Part shown: piece after piece, positions 43,260 through 55,392 of the stretch
Layout: every line of letters begins with the position of its first letter
Position numbering within the stretch: the first letter of the stretch is position 1
Assembly (NCBI GenBank): GCA_030248215.1
Contig: JASANG010002617.1
Location: 1 to 64,000, forward strand
Source of the DNA: Enoplolaimus lenunculus
Lineage: Eukaryota > Nematoda > Enoplea > Enoplida > Thoracostomopsidae
DNA length: 64,000 nt
Direction: 5' to 3'
Made by a program: the position numbers and the translations under genes
Notes under the pieces: generated by a model
Told to the model about the DNA's origin: nothing
Databases searched by the model: none
What the model saw: only the letters and a program-made list of their open reading frames with translations

Positions 43260-45600
43260 TTACTCCGCCGTACACAAAAGCGGACCTCCGCGCCTTACCA
43301 GCAACTATTCTCTAAGATTTCCTTCATGGTATGCCCACGATCGCAACCAGCTACGCATCCTGGCAGCCTCATCCTTATTTTTCCCTTTTCTAACACCACC
43401 ATTACCACTTTGCCTCGGGCCCTGTTCCACTTGTTGCGAGTGTTGTCGAGCAGAGGACGTTTTCGGCACATCGGAATTAGTTGTACAATGCTCTGAATTT
43501 GAAGTTGCTTGACCACTGGTGTTTGATGTAACGCCATTACAGGCTACTTGCATGCTATTAACTACGTATCAGTGTTGCTGCACTTAACGTAGAATTGCAA
43601 AATTTACACGGTTGCATATGTTGCTGCATATTAACATTTCCACTGCATGAGTGACAACAGTTTGTACTTGGCTGACCGACAGGATGCACACATTTTCGAT
43701 GGTATTTTCGTCTGTTGCTCGTCCTTTGCGCCCATTTTGCGAGCTGTAGCGGTTTGTAATGTTGCGCAGCTCTGGGCTGATTGATTCTTCCCGTTTAGTC
43801 AACGCTTGCCATAGTTTTGCCCCGTTTTTGTCCCATCTTTCGAGCAATGTTAGCCGCTCTGCTCTTTATCGTCAAATTGAATGATTTTCTGGTTTGTTAA
43901 CTTTCGGATAGATACCAAATTGTGACCAATAATTGCGCGGATGCCGATCCACGTGATGCGTTGCCGATTTCTGTAATGAACGCGTTGTTGGTCGCCAGCT
44001 AGAAACAGAGTGATTTTCCGAAGTAAAACGCATTGTCGGTTGTGAACCGACTGAGGGCAATCGAGATATTGTAGTAGTTGAAACAGTGTCGTTAGTTGTA
44101 GGCAATTGAGATATTGTAGTAGCTGTAATAGTGTCGTTAGTTGTTTGCACCGCGAAAACAGGATTTTTGGTTGTTGACACATATCCACCTTCGTGACAAC
44201 TTCTTACTCTTTCCTCGGCGTACCGCAGGCACATGCAGGTATACTAGATCACCCTCTACAAATGGTAAGCCCCTCGCCCGCTTGTCATGTTGAAATTTCT
44301 GATGGGCTTGTGCATTCTTAATGGATTCTCCTGCTAACGTCCAAGCCTTGGTCAAGTGGTCAGCAAGTTTAACCACAAAATCTGAAACTGAATCAGATTA
44401 TTGATGGTTAAACAACAAATCTATGGGCAGTACTGGGTCTCGACCGAAATTCAAATAAAATGGCGTCTCGTTCGTGGAGTTGTGAACGCTACACCGATAG
44501 GCAAAACACATATATGGCAACAACAAATCCTAATCGGTTAGACTTGTTCGAATGTACAAACTGAGCATAGCTTCAATAGTTCGATTGAATCGTTCGACCT
44601 ACAGACAATTTGTGCAACGAAGACTTTCGCTACAGTTTCAGCTTTCATATCTGGCAATGCAGCGCATTCAATACATTTTGTGAGTCTTCCGTATTCCCAA
44701 ATGACCACCAAATAAATGGTCATGACAGGCACATAAAAATTGCGCACGCAGTACTTCTGGTATGTAAACTTGTTCACGACCCTGTACTGGGCTTCGATGG
44801 GAAAGAATATGGTTTTTAATTAGCCATCGCTGCTTAATATTTTCGTCGTTGTTAGAAAGCCTTTTCATTATAGCATTGGCGAATTCGTCTTCAACCTGAA
44901 GACGACGATTGGTTGCATCTTCACCCGTTTCTTGCTGAAAAAGCGGTATCAGTTCAGCGGATGCGACCCATTACCAAAATATCGTCAAGATAGACTAAGC
45001 AAAACTTCCGCCTAGACCAGCCAAAACTGATTCCATTACCCGCTGAAATGTTGCCGATGCGTTTGTAAGACCAAATGGAATTTTCGTGAATTGAAATAAT
45101 TTTTCATGCGAAATAAATGCTGTGCGACCTTTGCTTTCGAAATCCATATCAATCTGATGATAACCACTTTGCATATCTAACGTACAAAATATTTTGCTGC
45201 TCCAAGTGATCCCAAAACGTCATCGATCCGTTTCATTGTATAGCTATCTCTTCTGGTTACAGCATTGAGTTTACGGTAATCGACACGAAATCGCCACGTA
45301 GCGTCTTTTTTGGCACCAAAGCTACCGATGAAGCTCATTCACTAGTTGATGGTTCTATTATTCCTATTTCCAACATTTCTTTTATTTACTCTGAAATAAT
45401 ATCGCGCAACGCAAAGGCAGACCTGTACGGTTTTTGCCGAATTGGAGCTGTGTTTCCCGTATCAATATATACTATGCTTTACGTCAGGAGCCGTACCCAA
45501 GTCATGGTCCCCCTCGGAGAAAATGTCTTGATATTGGTACAGCAATTGTTTCCGTCGTGCACGGTATTCCTGATCCAATGCACAATTCGCTAAGTCAAGG
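43260..45600 (-). pseudogene. G2 RT and integrase remnants
   Basis: An RT YLDD box (FCLVYLDDILV) lies near 44990. An integrase zinc region (HDHLFGGHLGIRKTHKM) lies within 44868-44668, and an integrase C-terminal motif (KRARGLPFVEGDLVYLHVP) within 44376-44137. Smaller frames toward 43260 have no recognised domain. Confidence 0.75.
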
Positions 45601-45932
45601 GCAGCAAACTTAACAGGATAACAGGTAACTCTTCGCTATTTGTCGATAGGCAAATCGAATTTATTAATTTGTCTGTTGCTTTACATTGTATTTCTAAGCT
45701 TCGTATTTGTTCGTCATCTAGTTTGGTATAAGTGCACAGTCTGGTTCCTTTATAAAGCAACATTGGTGTCGAAGTAGGATTAAATAAACGTATTGGCACA
45801 ATTCAATTAACATTTGTGATCATTACCGATGCAGCAATTACTATTGCTTTTGTTGCTGAGCTGAGGTACTCTTCCAGCATCAAAACGTTGTTAACGCATT
45901 TGAAGGACTCTTCCGACAATAGGGCTTCTGTT

Positions 45933-46400
45933 TTAGGCGGTATTATGTAATTTTATAAAATTAACTTGCGGAACTTCTTTTGCTTGTACGACATTCAAAT
46001 CAATAACTTGATCGTAAAATTCCATTTGGTTTTTGCCATAGTCGAGACTGAACGCACCAATATTCCTGAAAAAGTCACGGCCCAATATTATATCATACGG
46101 AACCGTTTCTACTATGCCAAGAGATCCCTTAAACTCGCTTGCGCCCAGCACGACGGTTGCGCGAACTACTCCAATAATATTCATTAAGTCCCCGCTTGCT
46201 GATCGCATATTAGTGTTATGGATAGTTAACACTTTTGCTTTTAATTTATCAGCGGCTTTTTACTAATCAGGGATAGCTGTGGTCCGGTATCGATCAAGGC
46301 TTCTATAGGAATTTCGTTAACCTTTACTGTAACGGTACCACCACGTTTTTCAAACCCTGATATGTTGTGCAGGTTATATGGTAAAAAAATTACTGGTTTC
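45933..46400 (-). pseudogene. G2 aspartic protease region
   Basis: Retropepsin-like fold inferred from the C-terminal half of the domain: IVETVPYDIILGRDFFRNIGAF, typical of gypsy proteases, and upstream an EALIDTGPQLSL-type active site on the minus strand near 46270-46300. It follows the envelope-like region, not gag. Confidence 0.7.
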
Positions 46401-46452
46401 GTCTGGAATTCTAGTTACAATCGAACTATGCACGCCAGCTGACATTTCAATA

Positions 46453-48886
46453 TCATCTGTTGCAAAATATGTTGGCTGTTCTCTTTGCCGATGTCGGTTT
46501 CCCGACGCATTTATTACGGACACCTGGGATTTGTGCGGTCTGTTGTATTATATTTTGTAAAATCTTCCAAACTAATTTCCACAACAAATGTCCGGATACA
46601 TATAAACAGCAAAAGAAAATCCAGGTGTGCAGATGATCAAAAAACAAACCACGCAGAAATCCAAACAAACCCCGACGAACAATGTTAGCCGCAGAATAAC
46701 TAGCAATAGCATCCAATGAGTTTTATGCGGTTGTTATAACAAGCACAGACAGCACTCTTTGTTGTTGATGGTGTGTCACAAATATGTCATTCATCGACAA
46801 TTGGGTTCGCATCTCATCCAATCTGTACATGATCACCGGATGAAATAATATATCAGATAAATGTAACTGAGAATTTCCTTGCCATGCTACCGGGAAAGTG
46901 CGGTAATTGGTTAGATCAGTCAATGTTCCATCATGATGGTAAAAATACGATAGAAGACATATACTTATTGAAAGGCTTTCAATTTGGGAACATGCCACAG
47001 GCAAACTGTGTGGCTCAACTATGTTAGTCATTGGGCCAAGGTACGCAGCTAATGCTTCATTTCTGGTGACATATATACGTGAACGGTATTGTAGTGGGGC
47101 ACGAGTTGTTCATTGCTTGAATTGCAAATTCACCAAATTGCAACTCTTGACAGGGCCATGTTTGAATAAACTGGCCACTGACTTTGGCTAACAGATTGCA
47201 GTGGCCTAGAATAACGCTCATTGCTAACGTCGGATAAACTATTTCCATACGTCGACAAACAGAATCAAGGGCGTGCATGAACGAGAACAAGAGCACATTG
47301 TCAAGGTGTGCTTCAAGCGCCTGCAGACTGGGAGCCAAAAGCTCAGCAGTTACTATTCCAGCATTGTTTTTGTGGACTTGGCGTTTTGTTCTACCTGTAT
47401 TTATAGTAAGCCGGTTTGAAAAATTAGCTATCAATTCCTTCGCCAAATACTTTTCACTCATTGGCTTCCGCGAAATACCTTTGCTGGAATACCTTGGTCT
47501 GACATTTGCAACTGCCCTCCGTTACAATGGCCAACTTCAGATATTCCACTGAACGTGAGCGCTATTGTCCCATCATCTGCCACCCATTGTTTTTCACGGG
47601 AAACACCTGATATTGTGGTCTGTTTGACAAAACGGCAATGTTCCTGCCCTTGCGGTTTCCACATAAGATATTGCCCTTTGGCAATTGCACATTCAGCTTT
47701 CGCGTAGTCACAGCTAGCGACGTACCCCGCTGGTGACTCAATGTTAGTTGACTCGTGGTACTTATATACTTTAGTTTTGGTTAAGAAACAATTAGTTACA
47801 CGAAAAACTTTTCATTTGCAACAATGAATGCCGCTGCATGGATATTCCCAATTCAGCTTGTTTGCCGTAGACCACATCATTCCATGCTGAACCATCGATC
47901 CGGCGGTACACTTGTGTCGAGTTACCATTTCGGGACAATCGGCTGCCGTCACCAGTTCGTCAATTTCCTCTGTTCTTTTCAGATTGTCGTCATTGAAAAA
48001 AGTAAACATTTTAACTATATATTGGTTAACTTTGAACAGATATATATACCAGGGTGCAACCGGAATTACAATTTACCGGAACCGGAATTTGAAAATTTAA
48101 CCGGAACCGGAACCGGAAAGTGAAAAATGCATTTCACCAAAAATTTCAATTTAATCTTATTTTTTGCTCTATTATTTGTGAAATAACCTTAGTCGAACAT
48201 AGGTATTTATTTTATTTGTTGTATTTTAGATTTTCATCATCGACTGAAGTGAAATCCACTATCAATGGCTTATATTCGGAGTACAAGTGGCTTTCAACAG
48301 AGATTCTTAAAAAATTAGCAAAGTTAAGAAAACGGCCAAATTATAATACCGGAATTTTTAAATCCGGTAAAATTTTACCGGAACCGGAAGGTGAAAAAAT
48401 GCCGGAACCGGAACCGGAATTCCGGTTGCACCCTGATATACATCGCTGACGTATTGGATTATGTTGTGCTTGTGCATTTGAATCGTTGTTACATATACTG
48501 GCATTGGTTGGTGCCCATGTGAGAGGTTACACGACGTCGGCATAGGTAATTTCCAAACTTGGCTTTGCGCGTTTTGTGAACATAACAGGGGATTGGGTGA
48601 AACTATAGCCACGATTGTAGGTACTAGCATGGCGAGTAATAACGACAAATACAACAAGATAACAGTGTGTTCTTTTAGTTTTAAAACAATAGTGCTGTTT
48701 ATTTGAATCTTTCAAAATGCATTTTGATTTATCCGACACGCTTCTGTTCAGGTTTACAGGTAGCAGATGATGCTTCGCTGGCAGTCGCTCATTTTTATAA
48801 CTATGAAAATAACGTAATCGTCGCACTCGAACATGGTACTTTCCAACTGCCGATCTGTTGACTAGTCCATAAATGGTCCGCTTCAT
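46453..48886 (-). pseudogene. G2 envelope-like glycoprotein region
   Basis: Several frames on the minus strand show parts of a viral surface glycoprotein: a hydrophobic leader (MLYLSLLLAMLVPTIVAIV, from 48657), many cysteines, a furin-like RTKR near 47385, and a C-terminal hydrophobic segment near 46660-46600 (TWIFFCCLYVSGHLL) followed by a Lys-bearing tail. The glycoprotein family is not recognised. The region is broken and split by a hAT-type MITE. Its place between gag and protease is unusual for gypsy elements, where env normally follows integrase. Confidence 0.5.
48050..48435. mobile_element. hAT-type MITE, copy 1 (386 bp)
   Basis: Terminal inverted repeats begin CAGGGTGCAACCGGAATTAC, followed by tandem CCGGAA hexamers at both ends. 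Almost identical in inverse orientation to 59719-60109. Flanks ATATATAC and ATATACAT share ATATAC, so the target duplication is imperfect. Inserted in the G2 envelope-like region. No coding capacity. Confidence 0.88.
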
Positions 48887-49094
48887 TTTTGTTTGCTTAA
48901 ACTCGTGAGCCCGCCGTTCTGGCTCTCCAAACTTTGTATACTGCTTTATTTTTGATAAACGAGTCGAATTTACGTTTTATTTATGACAAGTAGTTGTACT
49001 ATTTGCGAGCTTGCAATGTCTTTGATTCTCATATTTGTTAACATCAGCTTTTCCATTGTCAACAATGCTTTGAGTTGAAATTTCGTTAACTTGG

Positions 49095-50342
49095 TCACTG
49101 TAGCAAACCGCAAAAACTTGTTTTCCAGCCTGTATATTGTTCCGTGGTTGCATTATTTGACGATTCTTCATTTTTCGGATGCAGCGTCCGATTCTCTATT
49201 GACAACGCATTTGTACTGATTCGAGAATTTATTTCTCGTGCCGACCTTTGTACTTGAAAAGGTTGTGTCACGTCTCTGTTGGGTCTTTGGCTTTGTAATA
49301 CGTAACTTGAATTTTGTGAAGCTTGTCGGGCTCGACAATCACGCGTCCAGTGTTCTTGCTGCTGAAGAAAATTGCAAAATGGTGTAGAGGTGCGAGGAAC
49401 AGCTGAACGACATACAACCGCCGTATGACCAGGTTTTTTACACAACTGGAAAATGGGTCTGCTGTCAGTGGTAAAACGTTGTCGGCCGTACATCGGCAGT
49501 TTCGGTGTAATTATGCATTGACACGTTGCCGCGTGCTGAATAAGGCCCATCACTGGGCCGTGACATTGCCAAATTTGCACCCTGGTCGAACCGTCGTGTA
49601 GAAATGAAATTAGATGCGCAGGTGGCTTCTACTTGATCAATACGATTCAATAACTGATCCATAAGTGCGGTATTCAACGCTGTTTTGTGCGTAGCTGAAC
49701 GTTGATCAGTTGAACTAATAATTGTAGCTGCCTGTTTCAATACGTCCGGCAGCTAACACAGCTTCAGCCATTGTTTTTGGTCCCATTGCTTTCACTTCTT
49801 CTCGAATTCTTGGGCGTAGACCAGCAAGAAACTTATTGCGCAAATTAGTTTGACGTTCTGATTCAACGGTATAACTCAAGGCCGATTGAGCAAGTTCCGT
49901 CAGGGCTTGAGCATAGTCACAAACGGTTTTATCTGAGCGTTGCGTTCGCACATCGTACTGATCACTAAGAAAGCGCTTGCGATCTTCGGTCATCAAGGCG
50001 CGTTCGAGCTGTGATATCGTTTCCAAATAACTTGTTTTTACTGCTGTTGACAATCCGTTGAAAACGAATTTAGCTCTCCCTGTTAAAAGAACTCCCAACA
50101 ACGACGTTTTGTTTTGCTCCGGCCAACCGTTAGCAGCCTGCACATTTATCACCGCTGAAAGGCGTGATCGGAATGTTAGGTACACGCGTACCCATTGTGC
50201 AAATTTTTCCGTTAATTACGGCTATTTCGTCTAACGAGTTAAAGTTCTGTATTTGCTGTTTCTGTATTACGTCGGTGGCTTTCGCAATTTCTTCTTTAAC
50301 ACTAATTTCCAGTTTGCTAACGGTATCATGAAAATGATTCAA
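49095..50342 (-). pseudogene. G2 gag region
   Basis: Capsid-like segment (LTGRAKFVFNGLS ... VCDYAQALTELAQSAL ... LRNKFLAGLRPRIREEV), then a basic Gln/Arg-rich part with cysteine-histidine clusters (CKKPGHTAVVC) of the zinc-knuckle type. Confidence 0.75.
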
Positions 50343-50869
50343 TGATTGTTCAAAAGTTGCTAATCGGGTGGCTACAGAATCTGATAAAGCGGTGAGTTGA
50401 AGCTCTAATTTAGTTAACGTCCGTTGCTCTGTTCTATCGTCACGTGCGACAACACTACTTTTACGCTGAGGTGCAGCCGTTTTCAGTATTTGGGGGAGGT
50501 GGGTGCCGGATTATCAAACAGAAACAGTGTATCTGTTGCAGAAACTATATCGGTTGTTTCGGATTTCAATGAAAAACGTAGGGTCACAGGAGCAGTTGGA
50601 GCGTTGGTCAAATTTCAGGTTCGGGTTTCGATCCGGTTTACAAAGTGTAACAGGTCTAATCGAGTTCTCAATCTATAGTTTCCTCTCGGCGATTAAAACT
50701 TTCTCTTTTACCTAACGTTCTTTGATTTATAGCATTTACTTAGCCCAAGGATTGCAGCATAAGCAGGTATAGCGATGCGCTCAGTATTAGTATAACAAAT
50801 GCGAGCAACAACGTCAAGTAAGGGTAAACTAACATTCGGACTTTATACCGCTTGAATTATTTTTTGTAA

Positions 50870-51151
50870 TTACGGATCTGGTGGTTCCAAAGTAAAAAAC
50901 CATTCTGAGTTAACAGCTAAATCGCGACTACCGGGTCTGTAGGAAAATGGGTTTAACGGTCGAGTAGATCTGGGGTGCAATACACGGCGTTCGATGCGGT
51001 CAACGGAATTTGTAATAGCAGCCCTCAGCTTCAGAAGATTTATTTCGATTAAGTCTAGCGTGTTGTTTACGTGTAAATATATTTTTAGGACAACAGCCAA
51101 TAGAATTAGATTTATTAATAGCGAACCAAAGACCAAAACCTCCGGGGACAT
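50870..51151 (-). CDS. Short ORF with N-terminal membrane segment in the G2 leader
   Basis: A 93-residue open frame that begins about 34 bases after the 5' LTR edge and before gag. Residues ~5-28 (VLVFGSLLINLILLAVVLKI) are a strong membrane helix; the rest is Arg-rich and ends in FTLEPPDP. No family recognised. It could be a small accessory protein, a displaced leader peptide, or chance. Confidence 0.4.
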   Translation of the reverse strand: MSPEVLVFGSLLINLILLAVVLKIYLHVNNTLDLIEINLLKLRAAITNSVDRIERRVLHPRSTRPLNPFSYRPGSRDLAVNSEWFFTLEPPDP

Positions 51152-51184
51152 ATGATTTTTTGGTATCCCTCCGTTGCCACCAAA

Positions 51185-51746
51185 TGTAACGTAGGCCGGT
51201 GCGTACTACTTCTAGGCCAACTGCATCAATCGGCCACCGCTGATGGGTATGACGTATGAGTCCTTAAGTCCTTCGGTATCCGACGGACTTACCAACTACA
51301 ACAGTCGGTATATGCAACGCTAATATATCCTGGTACCAACTTCAACAGTCGGTTTAACAACGGCTAACGAATTGCAATTTATTGCACAAAGCTACCCGTA
51401 AGAAAAATACGAAAACAAAATGAATACTCAGCCACCACCTTTCAAGTCACTTGTAGTCTGCTTTAAATACCCAAGTTTTCCTTTGTTTTGGTTTAAAAAC
51501 AATTTACATTAATAGTCAAAACAAAATCTTCTTGCTTATGAAAATGCCTCGCACACCGCGGTGCTACAAAAATATGAAAATGCCACACTGACCTTTTTAT
51601 AATTTCCAGAAACTGAAATCAAAACATCTTAGTAAAAATTATACAAAACAAAAATATGTAAAATAACAAATAAGAAAAGTACGTATTTTCCCGGTAATTC
51701 CTGCGGATCCAATACAGTCGATAATAGTGCAGTCCTTAACGTCACA
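51185..51746 (-). repeat. G2 5' LTR
   Basis: 562 bp, minus strand TGTGACG...CGTTACA, bounded by TG/CA. Its first 230 bp match the partial 3' LTR. It contains three related words TCCTTCGGTATCCGACGG / CAACAGTCGGT (51270-51350). Confidence 0.85.
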
Positions 51747-52067
51747 ATAGTAACAATAGCATTAGCACATCTGTTGACGCTATCTGTCATTTCACTAGCA
51801 AAGCGTCAAGTTTTTCATCGAAGCTGAAATCGATGACTAGCAGTTGTAGGTCTCGTTGATTCTGGTACTGAATTTACACTCATGCGTGATGATGCGTTTG
51901 CACAGTGTTTCGCACATCACGAAATTGACACTAAAGACATCGCCGATTGTTATGGTTTCGTTGACAAGGGTCCTATACCATCTTTTGGTTCAGTATCTCT
52001 CCATGTTAAAATTGGTTAGGTAATTGCACCAATTAAAATACAGATTGCTAAGGGTATTAATAATGCT

Positions 52068-52573
52068 GTTATGTTTGGAGATGATTTTTACATATTTTCA
52101 GGTTGACAATCGATGCGGAACTACAACATGAGTGTTTGCAACGCAACGAAGTCATTTCATCCTGGGCTTGGTCGCCTCCATTTGACAACGAGGCAGAGTT
52201 GGCAACCAAGTGGGCACAAGTCTGCGAACTCGTTCAACCGGTTCAAACATCTGGTCGCACAACGCTAAAAGTTCGATTCAAAACACCTCACAACGTACCC
52301 AATGGTACTGACTTAATGCTGTTATGTTTGGAGATGACTTTTACATATTTTCAGGTTGCCAATCGATCCGGAACTACAACATGAGTGTTTGCAACGCAAC
52401 GAAGTCATTTCATCCTGGACTTGGTCGCCTCCATTTGACAACGAGGCGGGGTTGGCAACCAAGTGGGCACAAGGCTGCGAACTCGTTCAACCGGTTCAAA
52501 TACCTGGTCGTACAACGCTAAAAGTTCGATTCAAAACACCTCACAATGCACCCAATGGTACTGACTTATTATT
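52068..52573 (+). repeat. 253-bp tandem duplication in G3 copy A
   Basis: Two copies starting GTTATGTTTGGAGATGA at 52068 and 52321, with a few differences between them. Confidence 0.88.
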
Positions 52574-53197
52574 CGAACCTGAACCGATGGGCAAATGTGA
52601 ATCATCCGTTTATTGCGCCAAGTGCAATGGTTAAGGTAACGACCAGTTTTGAATACCAGTTACAAACGTCCTTAATGCGCATGGGTCGAGTGTCAGATAT
52701 CGTCAGGTTAACGAAGTCATCCTCGATCGCGAAACAGCACTTGAACATGTCGAATCATTTGTCTGATGTTGATTAAGTCCAACAAATCGTCTGCCGAAAT
52801 CGCAAATGTCAATCGTCACGACAAACGTCGACAACGTGCTGAGCAAGTCACTTGTTTCTGTCAATCTTTGAAGCATCAATTGCAACAAATAATCGATGTC
52901 GACTTGTCAGAAAAACTCAATTTCCACGATACTGACCTCGATGATTATGAAAAGCAATTGTTGCAGGGTGGCACCGAATCCAGTGCTAATTTGTCGAATC
53001 CGAATCCTGCATGTTGCAAATTTCAGATATATCTATAATTTGGTTCAGAATATCAACGCAATGCCAGCCGTATAACTTTTAATACGTTAATATATTTCGT
53101 CCCGTTGCCATCCTGAAATGTTGAAACTCATGTTGCATGACAATCGCGATTTGTTTGCAAAGCCGAATGAGCAAATTAATCATACAAGCCTTGACGT

Positions 53198-53595
53198 CAG
53201 GGTGCAAAGAGGAACTGGATTATACCAGAATTGGAACAGCAAATTTCTGCCGGAATCGGAATCGTAATCGGAACTACAAATTTTGTGACTGGATAATTTG
53301 TGTTATGTATATTACTGATTTAGGGTGTCTGTTGACCGGCAACAATTCTCAAAAACGTCACATGAACAAATTGGCAAGCATTTATTGGCTCTGTAAAACT
53401 AAGCGACAATCAATTATTGATAAGTTAACTCATCGAAAACAATTTAATAAATGATGCAGAATTTTTATACAACATCACAAAAGTAGGCCTAAAATTAAAA
53501 TGTGGAAATTGAGATTCCGATCAATTGTGAAATCGGAATCGCAACTCGTTTTGACTCAGAATTCTAATCGGAACCGGAATTCCAATTGCATCTTG
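53198..53595. mobile_element. hAT-type MITE, copy 3 (398 bp, diverged)
   Basis: Begins CAGGGTGCAAAGAGGAACT and ends TTCCAATTGCATCTTG, diverged forms of the family's inverted repeats, with degenerate GGAATCGGAA hexamers inside. Flanks CTTGACGT (53190-53197) and CTTGATGT (53596-53603) match at 7 of 8 bases, a hAT-size target duplication. Inserted in G3 copy A. Confidence 0.78.
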
Positions 53596-54540
53596 CTTGA
53601 TGTTAAGCATAAGATCAATATCGAACCTCATTAACCAATTCAACAACGTATCTATCGAGTGCCGTTTGGAAAACGTGAAACACTCAGTAAAAGCATCAAA
53701 GAAATGCAGGTGAAATTCGTCCGTCGAAAAGCCCTTGGGCATTTCAGGTTGTCTTGGCGAAGAAGAAACGTGGAACTGATCGTGTCTGTATCGATTATCG
53801 GCCACTCAACGCTATCACAAAGAAAGATCGATTTCCATTACCTCGCAATGACGAGATTCTTGATGCGATGAACGGTGCGAAATATTTCTCAACTATCGAT
53901 CTGTGATCCTGCTATCGGTAAGTGCCAATGGATGAAGCAGACATTGAGAAGACAGCCTTGATCAGTCATGAAGGTCTGTTCGAATTCTCGTTTATTCCTT
54001 CGGACATTGTAATGCTCCGGCGACATTTCAGCGCATGATGCAAATGACTCTTTCAGGTTTACTCATGGAATTCTGTTTGTGCTATCTTGGCAACGTGATC
54101 ATTTATTTGCCAACAATCTGGGATCCCTACTACGACAACAATCAAGTGTTTCAACGACTAAGCAAAACTGCTCTTAACATCAAACCCCCAAAGAAATTAC
54201 TGTTTTAGGTCATCAAATATCAATTTCGACTATATTTGCTTGGCAATTGTACAACAATCATCACTGATCATTCGGCTTTGGTTCAATTGCTTAGCAAACG
54301 ACAGTTCACTCAATTTATTGACATGATTGGACAAATTTGCATTACGAATCAAAGAATATGACTATGAAACTGTTTATCGGAAAGGACTGAATCATGCCAA
54401 TGCTGATGTATTATCGCGACCACAAATATTACCTGATGAACTGTCTGAAATCAATAATGAACCACTAGACATGGAAAGCAAAAATGACTATACGGTCGGC
54501 ATGCCTTGGTGTTCAATTATGTTTCAGTTATGCATATTTT

Positions 54541-54702
54541 AGTTTCAAAAACAATTCAGTTTTAAATAACCACTCTTCATTTCAAAATAACCAATAAATC
54601 AAAACTAAATAACCAAATCAACATAATTTGGTTGCATGTATAAGTGAGTCACACTAAACATAAAAATTGTCACTCTATCAGTTTTTTTAACACATCACAA
54701 CA
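54541..54702 (+). other. G3 LTR/leader-like segment
   Basis: About 54500-54690 matches 60700-60880 (GGTCGGCATGCC, TTTCAGTTATGCA, AAATAACCACTCTT), in each case between a pol-type end and, downstream, a gag start MDDD. It probably belongs to the G3 LTR or leader; LTR edges were not resolved. Confidence 0.5.
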
Positions 54703-54931
54703 ATGGACGACGACATCCCGTTTCACAACAAAGGTCCTGGATTTCTCATTGAACATGGACCGCGCAACGAATTGCATGCGAATCATCCTGCACGAATGGG
54801 ACAACTAAATCTTTACACACGGGTCGCAAAATAGCGCCCAGAATATTTTATAGTGCCTTGACGTCGTGTAATTTTACATAAAAAATAAAAATATAATGAA
54901 AACATTAAACCAAAGTTATAAATAACCGGTA

Positions 54932-55129
54932 TTATTTTAGTCTTGCCATATCATTTACTCGTAAGCCAAACAGCTCTGCTTCAATATCCCCAAAGTATCG
55001 TGATTTATAAATGACCGGTATCATTTTAGCATCCGTCAAATAAGCGATGTCAACACATTCGCTGAAGAATTGTTCTGTTACTGGTCTCGATATATTGAAA
55101 ACAAGTGCCTCAACTACACAGAAGCGCAC
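54932..55129 (-). other. Unassigned minus-strand frame inside G3 copy B
   Basis: A 65-residue frame (includes QFFSECVDIAYLTDAKMIPV) that does not match gag and is antisense to the element. About 54840-55110 interrupts the gag-like similarity, so it may be a foreign insert. The composition looks protein-like, but no family is recognised. Confidence 0.25.
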
Positions 55130-55392
55130 GAATTATTGTGAACAACGTTTCTGCGCAACATGAAGGCACAAATATTTCACAAATTGACTGCTGGCGCTGA
55201 CGAATCATTCCATGATTTGATGATTCGGGCTGCAAAAATCGAACAAATGCTGAATCTGCGAAATGAGCAATCTCAAGATCGCGACCAACAGAGGTCGAAA
55301 TTTGATAACAGGCAGAACGACCAAAACTTCCTGCGTCGAAACAATCAATACAATACCTACAATCAGAAACAGCAACAAAATCCGCCTCAACG

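Larger units (their letters stand above)
43030..51746 (-). mobile_element. Ty3/gypsy-type LTR element with envelope-like region (element G2), broken
   Basis: Order on the minus strand: 5' LTR (51746-51185), a short membrane-protein ORF, gag, an envelope-like region, protease, RT, integrase, and a partial 3' LTR (43259-43030). The two LTRs share 230 bp with about a dozen differences counted by eye, so it is moderately old. It is broken in many places and is interrupted by a hAT-type MITE at 48050-48435. Sequence after the 5' LTR begins TTTGGTGGCAACGGAGGG on the minus strand, a common gypsy leader start. Confidence 0.8.
51747..54540 (+). mobile_element. Ty3/gypsy element, family G3, degraded copy A
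   Basis: Plus-strand remnants in order: protease region (about 51770-52010, similar to 56560-56720), a linker with a 253-bp tandem duplication, RT pieces (about 53750-54200), and the RNase H end (GLNHANADVLSRP, near 54390). Heavily broken; older than copy B by appearance. A hAT-type MITE remnant lies at 53198-53595. Confidence 0.75.
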
